A stretch of DNA of 64,000 nucleotides from JANQPX01 sp050633905. Lineage in GTDB: Bacteria; Pseudomonadota; Alphaproteobacteria; Geminicoccales; Geminicoccaceae. Location of the stretch: the NCBI GenBank assembly GCA_050633905.1, contig JBOEHJ010000060.1, positions 135,067 through 199,066 of the forward strand, in the 5' to 3' direction. This document shows positions 52,997 through 60,506 of the stretch, piece after piece. Position 1 is the stretch's first letter; every line of letters starts with the position of its first letter. The notes beneath the pieces are model-generated. The model saw only the letters and a list, made by a program, of their open reading frames with translations. It was not told the origin of the DNA and ran no database searches. A program made the position numbers and the translations under genes.

Positions 52997-53932
52997 CTAT
53001 ACGCCTGGCAGGACGCAGAGCATCTCATAGAGAAGATTGGCGCCGATGAGAGCAGTGTTGCCGCTTGGGTCGTAGGGAGGAGAAACTTCGACCAGATCGC
53101 CGCCGATCAGGTTCAAGCCCTTCAGGCCACGGATGATCTCGAGGGCTTGCCAGGTGGTCAGACCAGCGATCTCGGCCGTGCCGGTGCCTGGCGCGAAGGC
53201 CGGATCGAGGCTGTCGATATCATAGGTGAGATAGGTCGGATGATCCCCTATGCGGCTGCGCATCTCGTTCATCAGCGGGGTGAGTGACTTTTGCCAACAG
53301 TCTTCGGCCGGAACAACGGTGAAGCCTTTGCGGCGGGACCAGTTGAAATCTTCCGGCGAGTAGCCTGTGCCGCGAAGGCCGATCTGGAACACTTTGTCGT
53401 TGACCAAAAGCCCTTCTTCGACCGCGCGGCGAAAGGGCGTGCCATGGGCGATCGCCTCGCCGAACATATGCTCGTTGATGTCGGCATGGGCGTCGACATG
53501 GACCAGGGCGACCGGGCCGTGTTTCTTCACCATGGCGCGCAGGATCGGCAGTGTTAGCGTATGATCGCCGCCGAGGGTAAGCGGGGTGCAATCATGCTTC
53601 AGCACTTCATCAAACGCCGCCTCAATCAAAGAAACCGACTTTTTGAGATCAAATGTGTTGATCGCGACATCGCCGATATCGGCGACCTGCAGATGGTCGA
53701 AGGGTGCGGCACCGGTGGCCATGTTGTAGGGTCGGAGCATGCAGGATTCGGCGCGGATCTGGCGGGGGCCGTGGCGGGTGCCTGCCCGGTTGGACGTGCC
53801 GATATCCATGGGCACGCCGATGAAACAGGCGTCCAGCCCTTCGGCAGATGGTGCTGTTGGCAGACGCATCATCGTAGCAGGCCCGGCGAAACGCGGCATG
53901 TCATTGCCGCCAAGCGGCTGGTTTTTCGTCAC
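52997..53932 (-). CDS. Ureohydrolase (agmatinase/guanidinobutyrase-like)
   Basis: This 311-aa Mn-dependent enzyme has the ureohydrolase metal sites GGDHTLTLPI, HVDAHADINE and TYDIDSLDPAFAPGTGT and the conserved His in EVSPPYDPSGNT. It hydrolyses a guanidino group to urea and amine: agmatine to putrescine, or guanidinobutyrate to GABA. The exact substrate is not readable. The start GTG overlaps the upstream metallo-hydrolase gene by 4 bases. Its transcription runs with the pot-like transporter genes and faces davB, so a guanidinobutyrate or agmatine substrate is likely. Confidence 0.85.
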   Translation of the reverse strand: MTKNQPLGGNDMPRFAGPATMMRLPTAPSAEGLDACFIGVPMDIGTSNRAGTRHGPRQIRAESCMLRPYNMATGAAPFDHLQVADIGDVAINTFDLKKSVSLIEAAFDEVLKHDCTPLTLGGDHTLTLPILRAMVKKHGPVALVHVDAHADINEHMFGEAIAHGTPFRRAVEEGLLVNDKVFQIGLRGTGYSPEDFNWSRRKGFTVVPAEDCWQKSLTPLMNEMRSRIGDHPTYLTYDIDSLDPAFAPGTGTAEIAGLTTWQALEIIRGLKGLNLIGGDLVEVSPPYDPSGNTALIGANLLYEMLCVLPGV

Positions 53933-54669
53933 GATTTTTTGTCCTTTTCGTCCAGCCAGGCGCGAATGATCGCTTTATGGCGGGCACCATCATAGCTCGG
54001 GAAGTGACCGCCATGCACCAATCGGACTGGCATGTCGAGGAGGCGTTTCATGCTGGCCTCGTAGTCCTTGGCATCTGCATGGTAGGTATCCTCGATCAAG
54101 GGACCGTCATAGACGATGTCGCCCGAAAACAGGATGCCGGTTACTGCCTCAAAAAGGGCGATGCCGCCAGGCGAATGGCCTGGCGTGTGCACCACCTCAA
54201 AGTGACGATCGCCGAGATCGATGATATCGCCGTCCTCAACGATCCGCGTTGCCGGCGCCTTCTCTACTGCGTATTCGGTTGATTGGTACGGCAGGGGCGG
54301 CAAGGTCGAAAAAATCTCGTCGGTGACATACGGATCGGCAAGGGTATTTTTACGTGTAGGCTTGGCCAGGAGATCCGCCTCGGACCGGTGCACAAGGCGT
54401 TCCTCGAATTCGTGATGGCAGCCAATATGGTCGAAATGGGTGTGGCTTGCGACCGCGAGGCAGGGTTTCTCAGTGACCAGCGGCACATGTTCCCTGAGAC
54501 TGACCACGCCCATCCCACTATCCACCAAAAGGTCATTTGCGCGCCCGCGGACATGCCAGATATTGCAGCGATAGAACTCCAGAATATGCGGCTCGCCAAT
54601 ATAGGTAACATCGTCGCCGACCCGCTTGATCTCGTACCAATCTTCAGCCGGGATTCTCTTGTCGCTCAC
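53929..54669 (-). CDS. Metallo-beta-lactamase-fold hydrolase
   Basis: This 246-aa protein has the metal-binding signature SHTHFDHIGCHHEF (HxHxDH), a later HTPGHSPGGIALFE and a terminal GGHFPSYDGARH, the core of metallo-beta-lactamase-superfamily hydrolases. The family cleaves thioesters, lactones, phosphodiesters and others; the substrate is unknown. The start GTG overlaps the ATPase stop and the end overlaps the ureohydrolase start (both GTGA-type), placing it inside a tightly coupled operon with the polyamine transporter. Confidence 0.8.
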   Translation of the reverse strand: MSDKRIPAEDWYEIKRVGDDVTYIGEPHILEFYRCNIWHVRGRANDLLVDSGMGVVSLREHVPLVTEKPCLAVASHTHFDHIGCHHEFEERLVHRSEADLLAKPTRKNTLADPYVTDEIFSTLPPLPYQSTEYAVEKAPATRIVEDGDIIDLGDRHFEVVHTPGHSPGGIALFEAVTGILFSGDIVYDGPLIEDTYHADAKDYEASMKRLLDMPVRLVHGGHFPSYDGARHKAIIRAWLDEKDKKS

Positions 54670-55784
54670 GAGGATTCTCCCGGCAGTAGTACGATCGATG
54701 ATAGATCGAGTTTGAAGGAAAAGCGGTCGTTGGCGGCGATGGTCAAAGTGGGAGGCAAATGGGCAATCACATCAAGGTTTTGTGCGCCGTCGAAGGTCAG
54801 GCGGCAGCGATGATGCGTTCCGAAAAAGGCGGCATCGGTCACCCTGCCGATACCGAGATCGGCCAGTGCATGGCTGGCATTCAAAGCATGGTCAGCATCC
54901 GCGGCTCGCTTAGTGTCCTGGTCGATCGCAACACGGAGATGCTCAGGTCGGAAAAAAAGCTTGAGCGGGTCGTTCTCCTCGAAGTGATCGGTGGTCGCTT
55001 TGGGTAATGTCCAAGGACCGAACGGGGTCTCGATTTTGTTCTGGGTGCGCATGGTCACATCGATCCCATTCACTTCACCCATGAACGCTGCGGAGAATGC
55101 CGTTTTCGGCGCGAGATAAATCTGCGCCGGTGTGCCGACATCCTGCACCTCACCCTGGTTCATGACGATGATCTCATCTGCGATCGCCATCGCCTCCTCC
55201 TGATCATGGGTGACATGGACGAAGGTCGTGCCGACGCGGCGCTGGATCGCCTTCAGCTCATCCTGCATCTGCCGGCGAAGCTTGACGTCGAGCGCGCCAA
55301 GCGGCTCGTCCAGAAGAAGAATATCCGGCTCGACGGCAAGCGCGCGTGCGAGTGCCACCCGTTGGCGCTGGCCACCGGACAGCTCATGGGGTTTTCTCGA
55401 GAACGCGTCCTCCAGCCCGACCAATGCTAACATCGTCCTCGCCGCTTCATCCCGCTGTCGGCGTCCGACACCGCGCATGCGCAAACCGAAGCCGACATTA
55501 GCGCCCAAACTCATATGGGGAAAAAGTGCGTAATCCTGGAACATGGTGGTGGTGGGGCGCTTGGCTGGTGGCTGATCGGTAACATCGCGCCCGCCGATCA
55601 TGACGCGCCCCTCGCTCGGCGTCAAAAAACCACCAAGGATCGAAAGGAGGGTGGTCTTACCGCAACCGGATGGGCCAAGCAGCACGGCAAAACAGCCAGC
55701 GCCGATCTCAAGCTCGACACGGTCGAGCGCGGTGACGTCGCCGAAGCGATGCGTGACGCCTTGGATGGTAAGATCAGCGGTCAC
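54666..55784 (-). CDS. potA: Spermidine/putrescine-type ABC transporter ATPase
   Basis: This 372-aa ATPase has Walker A GPSGCGKTTLL near residue 36, signature LSGGQRQRVALARA, Walker B ILLLDEPLGALD and a C-terminal TOBE domain. It belongs to the spermidine/putrescine group (PotA/PotG). The substrate may be a polyamine or guanidino compound. GTG 55784 is the start because it overlaps the permease stop (CCGTGACC) and gives the expected N-terminus; a longer frame is rejected as it runs through the permease gene. Confidence 0.9.
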   Translation of the reverse strand: MTADLTIQGVTHRFGDVTALDRVELEIGAGCFAVLLGPSGCGKTTLLSILGGFLTPSEGRVMIGGRDVTDQPPAKRPTTTMFQDYALFPHMSLGANVGFGLRMRGVGRRQRDEAARTMLALVGLEDAFSRKPHELSGGQRQRVALARALAVEPDILLLDEPLGALDVKLRRQMQDELKAIQRRVGTTFVHVTHDQEEAMAIADEIIVMNQGEVQDVGTPAQIYLAPKTAFSAAFMGEVNGIDVTMRTQNKIETPFGPWTLPKATTDHFEENDPLKLFFRPEHLRVAIDQDTKRAADADHALNASHALADLGIGRVTDAAFFGTHHRCRLTFDGAQNLDVIAHLPPTLTIAANDRFSFKLDLSSIVLLPGESS

Positions 55785-56569
55785 GGGTATCTCGCCCTTC
55801 GTAGCAAGAAAATCTCCAAGAGCAGAACTAGGAAAATGGAGATCAGAAAAACCACTGAGCCGACCGCGTTGGTTTTCGGATTGAGGCCGGAGCGAAGCAG
55901 GCTCCAGATTTCGACCGGCAAGGTGACGTCGAAACGAGACAGCAGAAAAGCGATGATGAATTCGTCGAAGGAAAAGGTCACGGAGAGCAGGAAACTTGCG
56001 AGGATTGCGGGCACGAGCATGGGTGCGGTGATCAGGATCATCACTTGCGGGGTCGAGGCCCCGAGATCGCGGGCAGCGCGTTCGATGTTGACCTGGTGAG
56101 CGCCCATCTGACTGTAGATGACGGCAAAGCAAAGCGGCATATTGATCACCGCATGGCCGATGCCGACGGTCAGGAGCGAACGCGACACACCAAGCGCGTT
56201 GAACATCATCAAGAGGCCAAGCCCGATGATCAAATAACTCACCGTCAACGGCGCTGTCAGCAACAGGCGCTGCATGCCGGACGCCGGCAGGCGGTGACGA
56301 GCGAGACCGTAGGCGGCGAGAAAACCGAGCAGGCAGGCGAAGGCCGAAGAGAGAAAAGCCACGAGAAGCGAGTTGATCAGCGCCTCGACCAGATCACCGT
56401 CCGAGAAAACCTGCTGATACCATTTGATGGAGGGGCCGTTGAACGGCGGGATCGGAAAGCGACCGTCTTGAAAAGAAAACAGGACCAGGACTGCAACCGG
56501 TAAAAAGATAAAGCCGTAGATCAGTGCTGCATAAAGTGCAGAAAGCCATTTGTGGTAGGACCACTTCAT
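55781..56569 (-). CDS. potC: Polyamine ABC transporter permease (PotC/PotI type)
   Basis: This 262-aa permease has six helices, the N-terminal YALIYGFIFLPVAVLVLFSF and the EAA-like loop ERAARDLGASTPQVMILITA contacting the ATPase. It pairs with the permease at 56778. Overlap with potA (GTGA) indicates translational coupling. A 208-base spacer upstream separates it from potB, and a GntR-type box (56775) lies at its far edge; the spacing is longer than normal for pot operons. Confidence 0.9.
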   Translation of the reverse strand: MKWSYHKWLSALYAALIYGFIFLPVAVLVLFSFQDGRFPIPPFNGPSIKWYQQVFSDGDLVEALINSLLVAFLSSAFACLLGFLAAYGLARHRLPASGMQRLLLTAPLTVSYLIIGLGLLMMFNALGVSRSLLTVGIGHAVINMPLCFAVIYSQMGAHQVNIERAARDLGASTPQVMILITAPMLVPAILASFLLSVTFSFDEFIIAFLLSRFDVTLPVEIWSLLRSGLNPKTNAVGSVVFLISIFLVLLLEIFLLRRARYP

Positions 56570-56777
56570 TTGATTGTGGCTGCCTTCGAAGAAGGTGCCT
56601 TGAGATCCATTCGTATGCCGATCCTTGTCGGGTTTACCTTCAGGGTCTCAAAACTCCGCGTCATCATCGACAGAAAACTCGCATTTTCGAACTCCTTATT
56701 GGAAGGGACAAGCATCCTCCAAAGGCGTCAAGCTCATTCAGCCGTCGAAGACGGTGTCTGGCAAGTAACTGATGTGG
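56570..56777. other. potB-potC spacer with GntR-like box
   Basis: This 208-base spacer carries no gene on either strand. It ends with TGGTCATACCA (56775-56785), reverse complement of TGGTATGACCA, overlapping the potB stop. A promoter for potC-potA could lie here. Confidence 0.45.
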
Positions 56778-56785
56778 TCATACCA
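56775..56785. promoter_or_regulatory. GntR/FadR-type box at potB 3' end
   Basis: TGGTCATACCA is an exact match to the reverse complement of TGGTATGACCA. It overlaps the potB TGA stop (56778-56780) and lies about 206 bases upstream of the potC start. Confidence 0.45.
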
Positions 56786-57617
56786 CCTTTAGTCGGCGGG
56801 CCATGGCGAGGTAGACTAGGGTGACCACCAGCATCAGGATGATGGAGAGGGCGGATGCTGTTGGGAAGTCGGCGCGACGGCCGATCTGCAGCATGATGAT
56901 TTGGGGAAGTACCAGCTCGTTATTGCCACCGAGGATTTGCGGGGTGATGTAGTCGCCGATGCAGAGAACGAAGGTCAGGAAGGCACCAACCATGACGCCC
57001 GGCAGGGTGAGCGGTAAGGTGATGTGGATGAAGGTGCGAAGAGGTCCAGCGCCGAGATCGGCTGCCGCGCGCGCGTAGTTGGGCGGGAGTTGTTTCAGGT
57101 TGGCGTAGATGGTGAGTGTTAGCAGCATCACGAAGAAATGGACGAAGCCGATCACTGTTGCAGCCCTAGTCGAGGCGATCTCCAGCGGCTCGTCAATCGC
57201 GCCGATGGCAAGAAGTGTTTGGTTGACGATGCCATTCTTGGCGAGCACCAAAAGCCAGGCATAGGAGCGGACGACATAGGAGGTCCAAAAGGGAAGGACT
57301 GCGAGAATGAGAGCAGCGCGCTGGCAACGTTCCGGAATGCGCTCGGCAATGATCCAGGCGAGTGGATAGGCGAGCAGGATCGAGATAATCGTGACCAGAA
57401 CGGTAATTTCAAGGGAATTGGCAAGACCCTGGAGAAAATACGTTTTCTCGAAGAAGGCAGCGTAATTATCGAGGTTCCAAGCTCTAACGATCTCGTTACC
57501 AGCTCGCTTCCAAAGGCTCATCATCACCATGAAGACGAATGGCAGCAGGAAGAACGCAAACGTCCAAAGAAGTGCAGGAAGGACAAATCCTAGGCCTCTT
57601 ACACGCGGCGCGATCAT
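56778..57617 (-). CDS. potB: Polyamine ABC transporter permease (PotB/PotH type)
   Basis: This 279-aa permease has six helices, the N-terminal LGFVLPALLWTFAFFLLPFV, WTSYVVRSYAWLLVLAKNG, and the EAA-like ARAAADLGAGPLRTFIHITL. It is the partner permease of PotC. The gene is separated from potC by the 208-base spacer and from the binding-protein gene by 516 bases carrying two family-1 palindromes, so this operon appears to have been opened by repeats. Confidence 0.9.
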   Translation of the reverse strand: MIAPRVRGLGFVLPALLWTFAFFLLPFVFMVMMSLWKRAGNEIVRAWNLDNYAAFFEKTYFLQGLANSLEITVLVTIISILLAYPLAWIIAERIPERCQRAALILAVLPFWTSYVVRSYAWLLVLAKNGIVNQTLLAIGAIDEPLEIASTRAATVIGFVHFFVMLLTLTIYANLKQLPPNYARAAADLGAGPLRTFIHITLPLTLPGVMVGAFLTFVLCIGDYITPQILGGNNELVLPQIIMLQIGRRADFPTASALSIILMLVVTLVYLAMARRLKVV

Positions 57618-57737
57618 TTAGAATATTTTCCGATTATAGGGAACCAGCTTAGGAAATGCTCTCGTACCCGGACGTCCAAGTTCAATTGATCCGAGTTGGT
57701 TAAGCTCATGTTAACCCCGCCTTGCTAAGCTTCATCG

Positions 57738-57816
57738 TGGTCCTTGCGACCCTAGGAATCCGCCAAGCCGCTGGAGAGGACGGGCTAGGCTCAGACTCCC
57801 AGGATCGCATGGACCA
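57738..57816. repeat. Palindromic element, family 1, copy G
   Basis: The left arm TGGTCCTTGCGACCCTAGGA pairs with TCCCAGGATCGCATGGACCA. It is preceded by ATGTTAACCCCGCC (57709) and lies inside the pot operon, between potD and potB. Confidence 0.85.
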
Positions 57817-57958
57817 GATCAGCATGATGAAGATCACGGACTAAGGAAACGTCAACTCTGACGTTTCGACTTAGGTGCAGCATGATCAGCGATCGGTCAT
57901 CGAGAGGAAGCTGAGTTTACCTTTTCTTAATCTCTCCATGCGAGAAAAACGGTCTTGT

Positions 57959-58036
57959 TGGTCCATGCGATCCTGGAAATCCGTGCCCTGGCATTTCCTG
58001 ATTTGCGGGAGGGCGGACTCGCAGGATCGCTACATC
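57959..58036. repeat. Palindromic element, family 1, copy H (degraded right arm)
   Basis: The left arm TGGTCCATGCGATCCTGGAA is good, but the right arm reads GACTCGCAGGATCGCTACAT where others read CATGGACCA, so it has lost the terminal arm. It lies 140 bases after copy G in the same orientation. Confidence 0.75.
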
Positions 58037-58133
58037 CTCTCGGTGATCAGGACGGAGGCTGGATCTCCGAAAACTTTTTGAGCTGGTTAAGTGCTGCGAG
58101 CATACGCCTGTGCCATCAGCACTGCTGCCAGCA

Positions 58134-59219
58134 CTATTGCTGGAGGAACTCGGTCCAGACGTCTTGCATGGCAGCATCGAGTTCGGCGTCTGGCGCGGGG
58201 TAGAGTTGGGAGCGGGCGAGGTAGCCTGCCTGATCGTCCCAGCGAAGGGCCTGCTTTTGCGCATCACTCAGATGCTCGGCCGCATTCTGGTTCGCCGGCA
58301 TCGCCCAATAGCAAGACGACGTCGCGAGCCGCGCTTGTCCTTCAGGGCTCAAGATGTACTGAACGAATTTGAGTGCCAGGTCCTGTTTTTCCGATGTGGC
58401 AAAAATTCCGATCGATTGCGACCAGCGTACACCGCCCTGCTCCGGCAGCACCCAATCAAGATCGGGGAGCTCTTCGGTAAGCCCAGCCGTGACCCACTCA
58501 CCGCCGCCGATCAAAAGATCAACCTCGCCGGTGGCGATCGCCGTCTGGCTGGAGACCACTTCGCCGACCTGCTTGGTCTGCGCCTTCATCTCGAATAGCT
58601 TTTCCCGGATGGCTGGAAGGTCGTCTGCGTTGAGATCAGCGGTGTTCTTGCCAAGACCGATGGCCACCATGCCCATCACCGGCAGGTAATAATCATAGAT
58701 CGCGGTACGCCCAGCATACTTGTCGCTCCAGATGACCGTCATGTCTGTCATATCAGCGGAATCGACCGTCGTCTTGTTGTAGGAAATCGTGTTGTAGCCA
58801 AACTTTTCCGAGATCGCGTAAGTCTTGCCGTCCTTGGTATGGTTCTCGGCCATCACCAGTTCCGGAAACAGATCAGCGGTCGGCAGAGCATCTTCGGGCA
58901 AAGGCGCCAGAATACCGGCCTCGACCACACGTGGCACATCAACACCATCCACCACAAACACATCCCACTCGCCGGGCTGCGACTGCTCGATCAGGGAAAG
59001 GGCGGTGCCAGTACCTTCATAGTCCTTGAGATTAACCTTGACGTCATTAGCTTCTTCGAACGGCTCGATCAATGCGGGGTCAGTATGGTCACACCAGACC
59101 AGCGCGTTCAATTCCTCGGCAGCATCCACAGGCTTGGCCGACATCAGCCCAAGAGACGCCGCGATCGCGATCAACAACACGCCGGAAGCTATGCCACTCG
59201 CCTTAAGGCCACCTACCAT
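58134..59219 (-). CDS. potD: Polyamine-type ABC transporter binding protein
   Basis: This 361-aa periplasmic protein has a signal peptide (VGGLKASGIASGVLLIAIAA, cleavage near VDAAEE), then the type II fold of PotD/PotF relatives: ALVWCDHTDPALIEPFEEAN, DVFVVDGVDVPRVVEAGIL, FGYNTISYNKT and LLIGGGEWVTAG. It binds a polyamine or related cation. ATG 59219 is chosen because GGGAG lies 6 bases upstream (59232-59228) and the signal peptide begins there; the frame extends upstream to 59288 with weak support. It begins the pot-type operon. Confidence 0.88.
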   Translation of the reverse strand: MVGGLKASGIASGVLLIAIAASLGLMSAKPVDAAEELNALVWCDHTDPALIEPFEEANDVKVNLKDYEGTGTALSLIEQSQPGEWDVFVVDGVDVPRVVEAGILAPLPEDALPTADLFPELVMAENHTKDGKTYAISEKFGYNTISYNKTTVDSADMTDMTVIWSDKYAGRTAIYDYYLPVMGMVAIGLGKNTADLNADDLPAIREKLFEMKAQTKQVGEVVSSQTAIATGEVDLLIGGGEWVTAGLTEELPDLDWVLPEQGGVRWSQSIGIFATSEKQDLALKFVQYILSPEGQARLATSSCYWAMPANQNAAEHLSDAQKQALRWDDQAGYLARSQLYPAPDAELDAAMQDVWTEFLQQ

Positions 59220-59344
59220 CACCTTCTCCCACCTGTTGTCCCCGCCCATTGACAGACCGGGATTGTCGAGATTTCTTCTGATCAACAAGTGACCTAAGTT
59301 ATGCTACCGGTCAATTGGTTGCCGAAGACTTGGGATAATGACGG

Positions 59345-59368
59345 GCTTTATGGCTGCTGACATAAAGC
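59345..59368. promoter_or_regulatory. Hairpin upstream of the GFA gene
   Basis: GCTTTATG (59345-59352) and CATAAAGC (59361-59368) form a perfect 8-bp stem with an 8-base loop, 56 bases upstream of the GFA start. It could be a regulator-binding palindrome. Confidence 0.35.
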
Positions 59369-59424
59369 TGTCAGGAGGATGTCGTTATAGGATTACGTCA
59401 TTCACATTGTAAAAGGAGACAACA

Positions 59425-59847
59425 ATGCCGAACCCAGTCAAAGCAATGGGGGCGTGCCTTTGCGGTCAAACGCAGATCAATGTTACCAATCTCGACAAGA
59501 AAATCGGCACATGCCATTGCGGGTCTTGCCGAAAATGGGGTGGCGGGCCGCTTTTTGCCGTGGATTGCGGAACCGAGGTTTCCTTCAATGACGAAGACAA
59601 CATTTCTGTCTTCAATTCTTCGGATTGGGCCGAACGCGGCTTTTGCAAGAATTGCGGTACACATCTTTTCTATCGGCTTAAAAGCAACGGCCAATATATC
59701 ATGCCTGTCGATCTTTTTAGCGATGTCGAAGGATTGATTTTCGATCATCAGATCTTCATCGAGGAGAAGCCCGACTATTATGAGTTTGCCGACGAGACCA
59801 AGAAAATGACCGGGGCTGAAGTCTTCGCGCAGTTTGGTCCACAATAA
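59425..59847 (+). CDS. GFA/CENP-V-domain protein
   Basis: This 140-aa zinc-fold protein has GACLCGQTQINVTNLD and CHCGSCRKWGGGPLFA at the N-terminus and FCKNCGTHLFYRL, a full set of GFA cysteines. These resemble glutathione-dependent formaldehyde-activating proteins; enzyme activity is unproven. The ATG follows AAAAGGAGACAACA, a strong RBS. This is the second GFA gene in the window (the first at 49130). It converges on the FAD monooxygenase across a repeat-rich spacer. Confidence 0.88.
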   Translation: MPNPVKAMGACLCGQTQINVTNLDKKIGTCHCGSCRKWGGGPLFAVDCGTEVSFNDEDNISVFNSSDWAERGFCKNCGTHLFYRLKSNGQYIMPVDLFSDVEGLIFDHQIFIEEKPDYYEFADETKKMTGAEVFAQFGPQ

Positions 59848-60061
59848 AACCAGGTTCCAAGAACCTGGCCAGATGGATTTGCCCACACCCTATCTCACCC
59901 TTGTCCCGGCAAGTCATTGGGCACCCTCGACGCAAGATGAAACAGATCGACATCCAGGACAAATGACAGACCACACCGGCTGTTCCTCTTCCTTAGACTT
60001 TAAGGGTGACAGGTCTACGACAAGAACGCTTTCTTAACTTTCCGGCGTCATGGTGATGGCC

Positions 60062-60140
60062 AGGTCCATGCGACCCTGGAAGTCCGAGCCTCGCCACCCT
60101 TTTCTTGCGGACGGACGGATTCCCAGGGCCGCATGGACCA
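60062..60140. repeat. Palindromic element, family 1, copy I
   Basis: The left arm AGGTCCATGCGACCCTGGAA pairs with TTCCCAGGGCCGCATGGACC. It is preceded by TTCTTAACTTTCC (60032) and followed by GTAAAGGTAAAG. It lies between convergent 3' ends. Confidence 0.88.
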
Positions 60141-60322
60141 GCAAGGGAACACAGGATCACCCGTAAAGGTAAAGAAACGTTGAAGAGCAACTCTATGACC
60201 GCTTACTCATTTAGCATCGATTTCAAGACCTTAAACACGAGCCGGAGAAAAGCTGATCAGAATTCACCCTTGAGCATTTTTCAGCTAGGGCATTTTCCGG
60301 GTGAGCTTTACGAGGCGCAAGC

Positions 60323-60409
60323 CTACTCCACCTCCTAACCACCCACAGGATCACCTTATGTCGGGTAGCATCGCGGGGAAGCAGGCTGGTTCGATCTGAC
60401 CAAGAAGTA
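60323..60409. repeat. Dispersed repeat, second family, copy 2
   Basis: CCACCTCCTAACCACCCACAGG, trimmed here as CACCTCCTAACCACCCACAG, is followed by a GTCGGGTAGC block, GCGGGGAAGCAGG and TGGTTCGATCTGACC. The block order matches 18892-18980 and 62981-63060. Confidence 0.5.
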
Positions 60410-60506
60410 CTCGAGGAAGATGACAGCGTGGCCGTCCGTTGATGGGGCAAGCTGTGCTGGCCTTGGAGGCCTTGCTCGGTTGGCGACACCGTTTCGTCGT
60501 CGCAAA

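Larger units (their letters stand above)
57618..58133. other. potD-potB spacer with two palindromes
   Basis: This 516-base spacer between codirectional genes holds copies G and H of the family-1 palindrome about 140 bases apart. The left part has the GTTAACC flank (57711). No gene was supported. Confidence 0.6.
59848..60506. other. Convergent spacer with both repeat families
   Basis: This 659-base spacer between the GFA gene and the FAD monooxygenase holds family-1 copy I (60062-60140) and a second-family repeat (60323-60409). No gene was supported. Confidence 0.6.

Noticed and set aside
55515..56099. 194-codon frame opposite potA/potC
   Set aside because: It spans two real coupled genes on the other strand and lacks any recognisable features.
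59845..59850. GFA protein read as active formaldehyde-activating enzyme
   Set aside because: The name is a family label; most GFA-domain proteins have no such demonstrated activity, so no gene symbol was given.
20386..60140. Reading the palindromes as intrinsic terminators
   Set aside because: None has a T-tract following the stem on either strand and the loops are long; they share sequence, not just structure.
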